This document shows positions 18,320-27,520 of a stretch of DNA of 64,000 nucleotides, piece by piece (the stretch's first letter is position 1; every line of letters starts with the position of its first letter). The stretch lies in the NCBI RefSeq assembly GCF_030503675.1, contig NZ_CP129964.1, positions 2,542,001 through 2,606,000 of the forward strand. Direction: 5' to 3'. Under the pieces are notes generated by a model. The model saw nothing but the letters and a program-made list of their open reading frames with translations, was not told the DNA's origin and did not search any database. This stretch comes from Lutimonas zeaxanthinifaciens (lineage in GTDB: Bacteria; Bacteroidota; Bacteroidia; Flavobacteriales; Flavobacteriaceae). A program made the position numbers and the translations under genes.

Positions 18320-18354
18320 TTAAATGTAAAGTGCGGGGAAATAATTACATTTAA
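18320..18354. repeat. Perfect 10-base inverted repeat before rsmE
   Basis: TTAAATGTAA (18320-18329) and TTACATTTAA (18345-18354) are exact reverse complements across a 15-base spacer, between the GNAT-like gene and rsmE. The arms are AT-rich and no T run follows, so a terminator is unlikely; an operator is possible but no regulator is evident. Confidence 0.55.
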
Positions 18355-18371
18355 CCTTTACTAGAAACTTT

Positions 18372-19079
18372 ATGCAATTATTTTTCAATCCTGACATATC
18401 AAGTTCCGAGGAATTTATCTCCTTTACAAAGGAAGAGAGCCGACATATTGTAAAAGTATTGCGTAAAAAACCCGGGGATCTGCTTAAGATCACCAATGGA
18501 AAAGGAGGGTTGTTTTCGGTTGAAATTGAACAGGCTTATGATAAAAAATGTACCGGTCGAATTTTGAATTATGAAGAAAAACCGAAAGAATGGCCGTATT
18601 ACCTTCATATTGCCATTGCCCCAACAAAGCTCAATGACCGCATGGAGTGGTTTCTTGAAAAGGCCACTGAAATAGGAATTGACGAGATAACTCCTGTAAT
18701 ATGTGACCGTTCAGAGCGAAAACAGGTAAAGCAGGAACGTATGGAAAAAGTGATCATTTCAGCGATGAAGCAATCACTTAAATTCCGGATGCCCTTTTTA
18801 AATCCTGTAATTGGATTTAGTGAATTTTTAAAAAGCGCTGACTGGGATCTGGGTTTGATCGCCCACTGTGAAGATGGAGACAAAACAAGTCTCAAGAATT
18901 TCTTACCTTTTAAAAAAAGAATTCTGATAATGATAGGCCCCGAAGGAGATTTCTCTACAAGAGAAATTGAAGAAGCCATGAAGACTAACTTAAAACCTGT
19001 CAGTCTGGGGAAAAGCAGATTAAGAACAGAAACTGCAGGGATCGTTGCCTGTCATACTGTTTCAGTTTTAAATGAATAA
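18372..19079 (+). CDS. rsmE: 16S rRNA (uracil1498-N3)-methyltransferase
   Basis: The 235-residue SPOUT methyltransferase modifies U1498 of 16S rRNA in the assembled small subunit. It has the N-terminal PUA-like domain (SRHIVKVLRKKPGD), the middle EKATEIGIDEITPV segment and the knot region with LIMIGPEGDFSTREIEEA and SLGKSRLRTETAG, all typical of RsmE. Length is normal. The next gene begins eight bases before its stop, so the two are co-translated. Confidence 0.95.
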   Translation: MQLFFNPDISSSEEFISFTKEESRHIVKVLRKKPGDLLKITNGKGGLFSVEIEQAYDKKCTGRILNYEEKPKEWPYYLHIAIAPTKLNDRMEWFLEKATEIGIDEITPVICDRSERKQVKQERMEKVIISAMKQSLKFRMPFLNPVIGFSEFLKSADWDLGLIAHCEDGDKTSLKNFLPFKKRILIMIGPEGDFSTREIEEAMKTNLKPVSLGKSRLRTETAGIVACHTVSVLNE

Positions 19080-19764
19080 GTATAAAATCATGAAGTTCAA
19101 ACTCAGGAATATCCTGGAATCGAAACCTCTTCTGTTGAAGATATTTCTTATGTTGGTAATTGGCCAGTTCAGTTATGCTCAGGAAGTTGGAATTTTGAAA
19201 TATGACGGTGGTGGAGACTGGTATGCAAACCCTACTGCGGTCCCTAATTTAATTCGATTCTGTAACGAAAACATACGAACTAATATCGATGAAAAACCAG
19301 ATAATATTGAACCTCAAAGTAAAGAACTCTTCAGTTATCCGATTGTTTTTCTGACGGGGCATGGAAATGTATATTTTTCAGATGATGCTATCAATAACAT
19401 CAGGAATTATCTCATTTCAGGAGGTTTCCTGCATATTTCCGACAATTATGGTCTTGACACTTATATTCGGAGGGAAATGAAAAAAGTTTTTCCCGAAATT
19501 GAATTCGTCGAAATCCCTTTTGATCATGCTATTTATCATCAGTCCTATGATTTTGACGGCCTCCCAAAGATCCATGAACACGATAAAAAACCAGCAAGTG
19601 GGTATGGATTGTTTTATGAAGGAAGACTAATTTGTTTTTATGATTATGAAAGCGATCTAAGCGATGGCTGGGAAGATGAATTTGTTCATAATGATCCGCC
19701 TGAGGTCCGGTTAAAAGCCCTTCAGATGGGTGCCAATATTATTTCTTACGCTTTCAAAAACTAG
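19072..19764 (+). CDS. DUF4159 family exported protein
   Basis: The 230-residue protein has a signal peptide ending in GQFSYAQ and then the DUF4159 region: ILKYDGGGDWYANPTAVPNLIRF, PIVFLTGHGNVYFS and RNYLISGGFLHISDNYG. The fold resembles glutamine-amidotransferase-like or GldG-like extracellular domains. Function is unknown; in other Bacteroidota it often sits near MoxR and von Willebrand genes, but not here. I kept the ATG at 19072; a second ATG at 19090 would remove a six-residue tail. It overlaps the end of rsmE. Confidence 0.72.
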   Translation: MNKYKIMKFKLRNILESKPLLLKIFLMLVIGQFSYAQEVGILKYDGGGDWYANPTAVPNLIRFCNENIRTNIDEKPDNIEPQSKELFSYPIVFLTGHGNVYFSDDAINNIRNYLISGGFLHISDNYGLDTYIRREMKKVFPEIEFVEIPFDHAIYHQSYDFDGLPKIHEHDKKPASGYGLFYEGRLICFYDYESDLSDGWEDEFVHNDPPEVRLKALQMGANIISYAFKN

Positions 19765-19782
19765 TTCCTTAAAAATAGTTAC

Positions 19783-20691
19783 ATGACAGACATTGACAGT
19801 ATCCATATTCATTTTAATTCCGATAATTTATGGGTGGTAAACCTGACGCTTTCTCTGGTAATGTTTGGAGTGGCACTGGATATTAAAGTTTCGGATTTTA
19901 CCAACCTTTTAAAATCGCCCAGGCCCGTCATCGTAGGAATTGTTTCACAGTTTATCCTTATTCCTCTGGTTACGTTTTTGATGATCATTATGATAAACCC
20001 GTATCCAAGTGTTGCCTTGGGAATGATCATGGTTGCAGCATGTCCGGGAGGAAATATTTCAAACTTTATGACTAAACTCGCTGGAGGTAATACCGCGTTA
20101 TCAGTAAGCCTTACGGCTTTCGCCTCGCTGGCTGCCCTTGTCATGACTCCTTTGAATTTTGCCATTTGGGGAAGCTTTTACACGCCTACAAAGGAGATCT
20201 TAAAATCTGTTCAGGTATCACCTACTGAGGTGGCCCGCTTTGTACTCCTCATACTTGGAATTCCGTTGATTCTTGGTATGGTCATCAAAAATTATCATCC
20301 AAATTTTGCAACCAAGGCATCTCGATTTCTCAAACCCATTTCCATTTTAATATTCCTGTCTTTTATAGTTGTGGCCTTTTACAATAATTTGGATATTTTT
20401 ATGGATCATATCCATTATGTATTCTTTTTGGTGATAGCTCACAATACCCTGTTGCTTCTTACGGGGTTTTATTTCGCCAGGATGAACAAACTTTCTTATC
20501 TTGATCAGAAGACTTTAAGCATCGAAACAGGAATACAAAATTCGGGATTGGGGCTGCTGCTGGTATTTAGTTTTTTTGACGGACTCGGAGGAATGGCGCT
20601 TCTGGTGGCTTTCTGGGCAATATGGGATATTGCGTCAGGACTTTTGATTGCTTATTTTTGGTCCGAAAAAACGGTTAAGGAAAATAAATGA
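19783..20691 (+). CDS. Bile acid:sodium symporter (BASS) family transporter
   Basis: The 302-residue integral membrane protein has about nine or ten helices and the BASS motifs LVMFGVALDIKVSDF, IMVAACPGGNISNFMTKLAGGN (the discontinuous sodium-binding helix) and SIETGIQNSGLGLLLV (the second crossover helix). Bacterial members import organic anions with sodium. Substrates include taurocholate-like molecules or 2-keto acids; none can be assigned. It overlaps the following acyltransferase gene by four bases. Confidence 0.88.
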   Translation: MTDIDSIHIHFNSDNLWVVNLTLSLVMFGVALDIKVSDFTNLLKSPRPVIVGIVSQFILIPLVTFLMIIMINPYPSVALGMIMVAACPGGNISNFMTKLAGGNTALSVSLTAFASLAALVMTPLNFAIWGSFYTPTKEILKSVQVSPTEVARFVLLILGIPLILGMVIKNYHPNFATKASRFLKPISILIFLSFIVVAFYNNLDIFMDHIHYVFFLVIAHNTLLLLTGFYFARMNKLSYLDQKTLSIETGIQNSGLGLLLVFSFFDGLGGMALLVAFWAIWDIASGLLIAYFWSEKTVKENK

Positions 20692-21713
20692 AGAAACTCT
20701 GGTACCTTTTTGTGAAGTTTTACATTCGAACGGGATTCGCTTTTTATTTCAAAAGAGTGCTTGTCTCGGGTAAAGAGAATGTACCAAAAGGGAAAGCTAT
20801 ATTATTTGTTGCAAATCATCAAAATGCCTTGATTGACCCTCTACTTATTGGGTCGGTTTCTCCACGGGAACTAAACTTTTTGACCCGGGCAGACGTATTT
20901 AACAAAAGACTGGTCAGGTGGCTCCTGTCCACCGTGAACATGCTTCCTATTTACAGGATAAAAGACGGGATCAACAGTCTTTCGAGGAATGAAGAAGTTT
21001 TTGAGAAATGTTATAAAATTTTAAACAATAAAGGCACAGTACTCATTTTTCCGGAAGGAAATCACAATATTCAAAGAAGGCTTAGAATTTTGAGCAAGGG
21101 GTTTACCCGAATTATTTTCGGTACCTTAAAAATCAATCCGGATCTGGAAATTGTTGTTGTACCTATTGGGATCAATTATTCCAACGCCAAGAAATACGCC
21201 AGCAGTGTTCATCTTATTTTTGGTGAACCCATTATTGTCAACGATCACCATAAAGAATCTGCCTTAAACGGGGCATCCTCTCAACTGAAAACCGACGTTA
21301 GTAATGCCATGAAAAAGCTCATTACTCATATTGAAAATGCCGAACATCACGATACGATCACGGCTAAATTCCATGAGGAGGAATTTCTACACCCCAACAA
21401 AGTAAATCAAAGGATCAGCGAACTAGGTCATGAGGAGGAATTTGAAAAAACCGTCGAGAGTGAATTTCATTTGTTAAAACCATTGATCCACATGAACAGT
21501 TTTTTCCCGTTGCTTATCTGGCGAAAGTTTTATCCTAAAATAGTTGAAGAAGAATTTATCGCGACCTATCGATTTTCAATGGGTATTTCAATTTTCCCGC
21601 TATTTTATCTGCTGCAGTCCTTTATTGTATATCTGCTTCTTGGAAGCACTGCTTCGTATTTTTACCTGGCATTCAGCTTTTTGATCGTTTTCCTTTACGT
21701 AAAATCAAAGTGA
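20688..21713 (+). CDS. 1-acyl-sn-glycerol-3-phosphate acyltransferase-like (PlsC) protein
   Basis: The 341-residue membrane-associated protein has the glycerophosphate acyltransferase block HQNALID (the NHx4D motif), FLTRADVF, VLIFPEGNHNIQRR as the glycerophosphate-binding block, and VVPIGINYSNAKKYASS. A C-terminal pair of hydrophobic helices (SIFPLFYLLQSFIVYLLL) anchors it. It would acylate lysophosphatidate or another lipid acceptor at the inner membrane. The overlap with the transporter gene indicates a shared transcript. Confidence 0.85.
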   Translation: MKKLWYLFVKFYIRTGFAFYFKRVLVSGKENVPKGKAILFVANHQNALIDPLLIGSVSPRELNFLTRADVFNKRLVRWLLSTVNMLPIYRIKDGINSLSRNEEVFEKCYKILNNKGTVLIFPEGNHNIQRRLRILSKGFTRIIFGTLKINPDLEIVVVPIGINYSNAKKYASSVHLIFGEPIIVNDHHKESALNGASSQLKTDVSNAMKKLITHIENAEHHDTITAKFHEEEFLHPNKVNQRISELGHEEEFEKTVESEFHLLKPLIHMNSFFPLLIWRKFYPKIVEEEFIATYRFSMGISIFPLFYLLQSFIVYLLLGSTASYFYLAFSFLIVFLYVKSK

Positions 21714-21722
21714 TCGGCACTT

Positions 21723-24629
21723 TTAATCCATGATGGATTCCTGAATTAACCCCTGAACCACCGTTCTAATATCGGCATCCCCCAGCTTGTTGTTTTCGCG
21801 GGTCGGATAAACGCGATTCGAAAGGAACACATAAACAATTTCCGTCTCAGGATCTGCAAAAGTGTAGGTGCCGGTGTAACCGCTATGGCCAAAACTTTTA
21901 AACGAAATACAGCCACAGGTAGCCATTGATTCATCTAATTGAGGCTTATCAAAACCTAAGCCCCTTCTTACTCCGTTTTCCTCAAAATATCTTTTATTGA
22001 ACTTATCAAAAGACTCTGGTTTGAAGTAACTTTTCCCACCATAGTAACCCTTTTGAAGATACATCTGCATCATTTTCGCCACATCATTAGCGTTGCCAAA
22101 CAATCCGGCGTTTCCACTGACACCACCCATCATGGCTGCACCTTCATCGTGGACGTTCCCATGAAGCAGCTGGTGCCGGAAAAAGGAATCATCTTCAGTG
22201 GGCACAATGGTTGATTTAGGAATCTTATTCAAGGGATTGTAAACCAAGGTTGTTGCCCCAAGAGGTTTATAAAAATAGTTGGCATTTAATTCATCCAGAG
22301 ACTGGCCATAAGCCTTTTCCAGGTAATCCTTAAAAAGATAAAAGGGTAAACCACTGTACTTGTATTCCAATTCCTCCCTTTGTGGAGCCTCTGCTATCAA
22401 CTTGTAAATGGTGTCTTGATAATCCGTCCTTAAATAAAGATTTTCTGCAACTTTGATGCTGTATTTCGATGAAGATTTTTGACTAAAATATTTTTCCATT
22501 GGAGTACTATCCTCCCCTTCAACCATGGTCTCGTAATACGGGATATAAGGCTTGAGTTTTGCATAATGCGACAATGCCTCCCGAACCGTCACGGTATCCT
22601 TGTTACTTCCCTTTAATACCGGCATCAATTCACCCAATGGAGAATCAAGATCAAATTTGCCATCCTCTTCTGCCTTAATGATCATGGGCAGGCCTCCAAG
22701 AATCTTTGTAACGGAAGCTAAATCATACACACTGTTATTGTCTACCTTTTTTTTTTGATCATAAGTATAGTAACCGTAGCTTTCTCTAAAAACTACCTTA
22801 CCATGACGCGCCACCAACACGTGAAGCCCGGGAGCCATGGCAGAATCAATGACTAAAGCAGCAACGGAATCAATTTTCTTCAATTTTGACCTGTCAAGGC
22901 CTACGTCCTCAGGAATAGAATATCCCAGGCGATTTATAGAAGATAATTGAAGGCCATAGCCAGACTTAAAATCATCCTTAATATTTACGGGGAGCATTCC
23001 TTTGATGTCCAGGGCCCCAAAAATCATCTGGGCCGATATATCCTGAGCCAGGGCCGTATTTTGATAGGATACGATGATTCCATCAATATTCTCAAAGGAA
23101 TTAATCTTCAACAAACTGTAGGGACTTGCGAACAGGTTCAAAATGACCTTGTGTTTTTTGGCTATACCTTCAAGAAGGGCCAGTTCATCGTCTGCTATCT
23201 TATAATTGGCATAAGCTCCTAAACTCGTATGAAAACCAACAATGACCGTCTCATAGTTTTTCAACTTATTCAAATACTCCGAAAGAGTTCTCGCCGAAAT
23301 CAGATCAACTTTTGCGTAATCATTTAATCTTTTAACAAAAGTCCGGTTGTTGTGTTTGCCAATCTTGATATAGGCCACTCTGTTTTTTTCCAGATCCTTG
23401 ATCGGCAGCACTTCATTTTTATTCTGCACCAGGGTTATGGAACTTTCGACCAGCCTCCTATTCATCAAATCATCTTCAATGGAATTGAGGTCCTTCATCA
23501 GGTTGTCCGTCACGAGGGGCTGATAATTATTCAATCCCGCCCAGTATTTGGTTTTAAGAATCTTTCTTACGGACTCATCCAGTCTTTCTTTTGTCAGTGT
23601 GCCTTTTGAATAGGCTTTTTTAAAGAGTTCTATCGATTTTGCAACTTCAAGTGGCACGTCAAGGAGATCATTTCCGGCAAGAATCGCCTGCAGGTTAATT
23701 TCTTCTGAGGATGCGAAGTTTGTCGAACCTTTCATATTCAATGCATCCGTAACGATTAACCCCTTAAATCCCATTTCTTCTTTCAACAATCCTGCAATGA
23801 TGTTGTGAGACAAAGAAGAGGGCAGCGATTCATTTGGTTCCAGGGCAGGTACGCTAAGGTGCCCTACCATGGCTGCTCCAATTCCTTCTTTAAAAATTTC
23901 GCGGTAGGGATAGAGCTCAACAGAATCCAGTCTGGCTCTGTCATGATTGACGGAAGGTAATGTTTTGTGTGAGTCCTGTGAGGTATCTCCATGCCCCGGA
24001 AAATGCTTGGCACATGCCATAATGTTCTCGCTTTGTATCCCTTTTGTAAAGGCAATGGCTTTCCTAGTTACATTATGAACGTCTTCTCCATAGGATCTGT
24101 TTCCGATAACAGGATTTAGCGGATTGGTATTTACATCAACTACAGGAGCAAAATTAATATGCACGCCCTCTCGTTTCATATGTTTCCCCATTTGCTTTCC
24201 CATATCATAGAGCAGGCTATTGTCTCTGATAGCGCCCAAAGCCATATTATAAGGAAAAGATACTGTATTCTTCAGCCGCATCCTGAGCCCCCATTCTCCG
24301 TCAATTCCAATCAAAAGAGGAACTTTTGAAAGACTTTGATATCTGTTCGTAAGTTCCATCTGCTTTACCGCCTGATCCTGAAAGAAAATCAAGGCGCCAA
24401 TATGGTGCCTGGTGATGAGGTCACTTATGAATTTTTCGTGGGCAGCATCCTTATTGCTGTAGGCAGCCACCATGAATAACTGTCCTATTTTCTCCTCAAC
24501 ACTCATGGTTCTCATGATACTATCCACCCATTTATCCTGAGCTATACTATCTTTCGTTTTTAAAGGATCTGTCTGAGACTGGAGCGTCAGACCAACAATC
24601 AAAGCCAGGAACAGCATGATCTTATTCAT
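21723..24629 (-). CDS. GH3 (NagZ-like) glycosidase fused to a serine hydrolase (beta-lactamase family)
   Basis: The long protein (about 968 residues from ATG 24629, 971 from ATG 24638) starts with a signal peptide (MNKIMLFLALIVGLTLQSQ). Residues about 40-370 form a GH3 TIM-barrel with KHFPGHGDTSQDSH (211-224, the NagZ Asp-His acid/base dyad) and IVTD298 as nucleophile, followed by a GH3 C-terminal domain. From about 580 a class C beta-lactamase-like domain follows with S642-V-T-K645 and a late FGHSGYTG. It probably acts on muropeptides in the periplasm: beta-N-acetylglucosaminidase plus an esterase or peptidase. This fusion occurs in other Bacteroidota. Its expected middle motif YxN reads YSG, so the hydrolase activity is uncertain. 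Coordinates use the second start. Confidence 0.85.
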   Translation of the reverse strand: MNKIMLFLALIVGLTLQSQTDPLKTKDSIAQDKWVDSIMRTMSVEEKIGQLFMVAAYSNKDAAHEKFISDLITRHHIGALIFFQDQAVKQMELTNRYQSLSKVPLLIGIDGEWGLRMRLKNTVSFPYNMALGAIRDNSLLYDMGKQMGKHMKREGVHINFAPVVDVNTNPLNPVIGNRSYGEDVHNVTRKAIAFTKGIQSENIMACAKHFPGHGDTSQDSHKTLPSVNHDRARLDSVELYPYREIFKEGIGAAMVGHLSVPALEPNESLPSSLSHNIIAGLLKEEMGFKGLIVTDALNMKGSTNFASSEEINLQAILAGNDLLDVPLEVAKSIELFKKAYSKGTLTKERLDESVRKILKTKYWAGLNNYQPLVTDNLMKDLNSIEDDLMNRRLVESSITLVQNKNEVLPIKDLEKNRVAYIKIGKHNNRTFVKRLNDYAKVDLISARTLSEYLNKLKNYETVIVGFHTSLGAYANYKIADDELALLEGIAKKHKVILNLFASPYSLLKINSFENIDGIIVSYQNTALAQDISAQMIFGALDIKGMLPVNIKDDFKSGYGLQLSSINRLGYSIPEDVGLDRSKLKKIDSVAALVIDSAMAPGLHVLVARHGKVVFRESYGYYTYDQKKKVDNNSVYDLASVTKILGGLPMIIKAEEDGKFDLDSPLGELMPVLKGSNKDTVTVREALSHYAKLKPYIPYYETMVEGEDSTPMEKYFSQKSSSKYSIKVAENLYLRTDYQDTIYKLIAEAPQREELEYKYSGLPFYLFKDYLEKAYGQSLDELNANYFYKPLGATTLVYNPLNKIPKSTIVPTEDDSFFRHQLLHGNVHDEGAAMMGGVSGNAGLFGNANDVAKMMQMYLQKGYYGGKSYFKPESFDKFNKRYFEENGVRRGLGFDKPQLDESMATCGCISFKSFGHSGYTGTYTFADPETEIVYVFLSNRVYPTRENNKLGDADIRTVVQGLIQESIMD

Positions 24630-24696
24630 AAAGTACATTTTAAGATGAGATATTCGTAGTTAACTTATAAAATAAGCCTTCGCAAATTAAAAAAGA

Positions 24697-25182
24697 TTAG
24701 TTAAAATATCGGTTATGCCAACTTTTATTTGCAGGCACCTCCCAGGATTCTTCTAATTCTCCTTTATTTTGAACCATGTTGTTAAATACCAACGTATCTG
24801 GCTTTATCTTATCTTCCTTAACAAAACGCTGAAAATCAGAAAGAGAAACAATATTGATATGCTCTCCATTTCTGAATGCCGTGTTTAGTTTATTCAACAA
24901 TTCCACCTGGAATTCTTGTTCGAAGTTCTTAAAAACATGGGTAGAAGCATCAATGGAACAACCCGAAACCTGAGCAAAGTTTTCATCAACTGCAAGAATG
25001 ATAAAATGGTCATACCGAATATCAAATGAAGCCTTGAGGTCATCACCATGTCTGGTCCATTCCTCAACAAAAGATCTCAACTTACTCGAAACAGAATTGA
25101 TTTCGTTATCGGTTAAAGCCCTGTTGGACTGATAGATCCATATTCTTGCATCCGGCCCCAGCGTGTCAAAATCTACAAACAT
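24697..25182 (-). CDS. Conserved Bacteroidota protein of unknown function
   Basis: The 161-residue soluble protein (MFVDFDTLGPDARIWIYQSNR) matches a conserved family from Bacteroidota. I recall relatives being called ABC transporter ATPase, but there is no Walker A or ABC signature, so that name is not supported. It begins two bases after the exonuclease gene, so the pair are probably co-transcribed and could share a nucleic-acid-related job. No catalytic motif is visible. Confidence 0.7.
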   Translation of the reverse strand: MFVDFDTLGPDARIWIYQSNRALTDNEINSVSSKLRSFVEEWTRHGDDLKASFDIRYDHFIILAVDENFAQVSGCSIDASTHVFKNFEQEFQVELLNKLNTAFRNGEHINIVSLSDFQRFVKEDKIKPDTLVFNNMVQNKGELEESWEVPANKSWHNRYFN

Positions 25183-25184
25183 GA

Positions 25185-26003
25185 TTATATTTTTTTATTG
25201 AATTTATTTTGAAGGTCCTCCAGCGTATTGATCTGCTTTTTTAAGGACATTCGCTCTTTAACATCTGTTAAAATCTTTTTGGTGTAAAGCGGAAAATCCG
25301 CATTTTGCATCCAGTTGTAATAGCCTGGATTTTCTCTAAAAACATCCTTCACCTTCCTTCCCTTATATTTTCCAAAAGAAAATATTTCTTCTGATTCCTG
25401 ATCTAATAAAATAAATCCTGCAAAATCAGCTCTCTTCTGATGTGAGGAGTATTGACTTAAAAAATCAACATCAGCCTCAATATCTTCATATTTTTCAATC
25501 TGAGCCTCTAAAATTTCGAAGGTTGCCAAAGTATCAGCTTCAGCAGAGTGCGCATTATCAAGGGTTTTACCACAGTAAAATTCATATCCGGCACTCAGGT
25601 TACGCTGCTCCTTTTTATGAAATATGACCTGTACATCAATCGCCTTTCTGTCTTCCATATCGAAATTTACATTCGCCCTGAGCATTTCCTCGGCAAGTAG
25701 TGGTATATCGAACCTGTTCGAATTAAACCCGGCAAGGTCACAGCCCTCAATCATTGTACTAATTTTTGGAGCCAGTTCAGAAAATTTTGGTTCGGTAACG
25801 ACCTTTTCATTGGTAATTCCATGTATATCAGAAGCCTCCTTGGGAATTTCAATTTCCGGATTTACCAGCTTTGTCCAACTCTCTTTATTACCGTTAGGAT
25901 AGACCTTTAAAACCGAAATCTCAACGATTCGATCTGTTGCAATTTGAATTCCAGTCGTCTCAAGATCAAAAAAAACAATCGGTCTTTCTAATTTAATGTT
26001 CAT
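25185..26003 (-). CDS. DEDDh 3'-5' exonuclease (DnaQ-like)
   Basis: The 272-residue protein carries the DnaQ exonuclease fold: FFDLETTGI with catalytic D13 and E15, EIPKEASDIHGITNEKV, DLAGFNSNRFDIPLL and the Exo III segment AHSAEADTLATFEIL with His and Asp. It would degrade single-stranded DNA or RNA or act as a proofreading partner; no polymerase gene is near. A C-terminal region of about 90 residues (ESEEIFSFGKYKGRKVKDVF) resembles a putative quorum-sensing/exonuclease C-terminal domain seen in some family members. Confidence 0.87.
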   Translation of the reverse strand: MNIKLERPIVFFDLETTGIQIATDRIVEISVLKVYPNGNKESWTKLVNPEIEIPKEASDIHGITNEKVVTEPKFSELAPKISTMIEGCDLAGFNSNRFDIPLLAEEMLRANVNFDMEDRKAIDVQVIFHKKEQRNLSAGYEFYCGKTLDNAHSAEADTLATFEILEAQIEKYEDIEADVDFLSQYSSHQKRADFAGFILLDQESEEIFSFGKYKGRKVKDVFRENPGYYNWMQNADFPLYTKKILTDVKERMSLKKQINTLEDLQNKFNKKI

Positions 26004-26040
26004 CTGAATGATGTAAAATTGATACTAATTTTAAGGATGG

Positions 26041-27372
26041 TTAGAATCCTGCGTTTTGATCCCAGGCTTCAAGGTAGTCTCCTACTCTTTTCGCAAACAT
26101 GCTACCCAATGCCCCGTTAACCACCCTATGGTCATAGGAGTGTGACAGGATCATTTTATGTCTTATACCGATCAAATCTCCTTCGGATGTTTCAATAACT
26201 GCCGGAATCTTTCGAATCGAACCCAGTGCAAGAATACCTACCTGTGGTTGATTTATTATTGGAGTTCCCATGATACTTCCAAAAGAACCAACATTTGTCA
26301 CGGTAAATGTTCCTCCTTGAATATCATCCGGGTTGAGCTTACCTCCCCGTGCTCTGACTGCAAGGTCATTTACAACCTTAGTCATGCCTACAAGATTCAA
26401 TTGATCTGCCTTTTTAATTACGGGAACGATCAGGTTACCATCCGGTAAAGCTGCAGCCATTCCAAGATTGATATCCTTATGTTTTATCACCTTGTCTCCG
26501 TCTACCGAGATATTCATCAAAGGAAAATCTCTGATAGCTTTTGCGACAGCCTCCATAAAAATCGGCGTGTAGGTAATTTTTTCTCCTTCTCGTTTAAAAA
26601 ATTCATCCTTAATACGCTCCCTCCACTTCACAATGTTGGTTACGTCTACCTCCACAAAACTTTGAACATGAGCTGAAGTTCTCAAAGAATCCACCATGTG
26701 CTTGGAAATAAGTTTCCCCATTCGTGTCATTTCTATTACTTCATCTCCCACGACAGGCGGAACAGGAGACTGAGGTATCGTACTCGCTTTCGCCGGTTCG
26801 GGTGCAGGAGTTTTAATGCCTGACTCTTCAGTTTCAGGAGCCAGCTGTTTTCCATTTTTCAGATAAGCCAGAATATCATTCTTTGTTACTCGGTTATCCT
26901 TACCGCTTCCCTGGATAGATTCGAGCTCTTGCAGACTTATGCCTTCCTTTTTTGCTATATTACGTACCAGTGGAGAATAAAATTTTCCAGAAGGAGAATT
27001 CAGATCAGCTGAAACTGCTGAAACTGCTGAAGGAACTTCTATTTTTTCTTTTACTTTCTCAACAGTAGGCAGATCTTCCGGAAGATCACTCTCCTCTTCC
27101 TGAGAAACTTCTTCATTTACAGAAACATCTCCTTCTGTTTCTATCACCGCAATCACCTGACCAACACCTACTACATCATCCACCTCAAAAAATCGCTCCA
27201 ACAAAACGCCTTCTACTTCGCTGGGAACTTCAGAATCAACCTTGTCTGTAGCAATTTCAACAATTGGCTCATCCATTTCAATCGTATCTCCTACCTCTTT
27301 GAGCCAAGAAGTAATCGTTGCTTCCGCGACACTTTCGCCCATTTTTGGTAATTTCAACTCAAATTTTGACAT
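26041..27372 (-). CDS. Dihydrolipoamide acyltransferase (E2) of a 2-oxoacid dehydrogenase complex
   Basis: The 443-residue protein has an N-terminal lipoyl domain with the modified Lys at EIATDK44, a Glu/Ala/Pro-rich linker, a peripheral-subunit-binding domain (about 133-170, PLVRNIAKKEG) and a catalytic domain ending in HSYDHRVVNGALG, the active-site His motif. It transfers acyl groups to CoA. The architecture with one lipoyl domain suits branched-chain or 2-oxoglutarate complexes; the branched-chain type is likely but not certain. No E1 or E3 gene lies alongside. The -7 candidate TAAATTTG on the minus strand (27392-27399) lies 19 bases upstream. The linker has a 9-base DNA repeat (27008-27025). 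Confidence 0.9.
   Translation of the reverse strand: MSKFELKLPKMGESVAEATITSWLKEVGDTIEMDEPIVEIATDKVDSEVPSEVEGVLLERFFEVDDVVGVGQVIAVIETEGDVSVNEEVSQEEESDLPEDLPTVEKVKEKIEVPSAVSAVSADLNSPSGKFYSPLVRNIAKKEGISLQELESIQGSGKDNRVTKNDILAYLKNGKQLAPETEESGIKTPAPEPAKASTIPQSPVPPVVGDEVIEMTRMGKLISKHMVDSLRTSAHVQSFVEVDVTNIVKWRERIKDEFFKREGEKITYTPIFMEAVAKAIRDFPLMNISVDGDKVIKHKDINLGMAAALPDGNLIVPVIKKADQLNLVGMTKVVNDLAVRARGGKLNPDDIQGGTFTVTNVGSFGSIMGTPIINQPQVGILALGSIRKIPAVIETSEGDLIGIRHKMILSHSYDHRVVNGALGSMFAKRVGDYLEAWDQNAGF
27008..27025. repeat. Tandem 9-base repeat inside the E2 linker
   Basis: GCTGAAACT occurs twice in tandem and a third degenerate copy follows, encoding the SAVSAVSA segment of the flexible linker. It may vary in copy number between strains. 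Confidence 0.6.
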
Positions 27373-27520
27373 TTACTGGTAATTTTTGAGGCAAATTTAG
27401 TAAATAAAAAAGATAAAATTTAGGAGTTTTTAACTAGATAAATATTTTCTAAATTAAATTCAACTAAAACCTCAAAATTTTGCGAATTCCGCATCAAGTT
27501 CAGGCAGCACAGTAAGTTCA

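Noticed and set aside
24697-25182. Naming this protein an ABC transporter ATPase
   Set aside because: There is no Walker A, Walker B or LSGGQ-type signature in its 161 residues.
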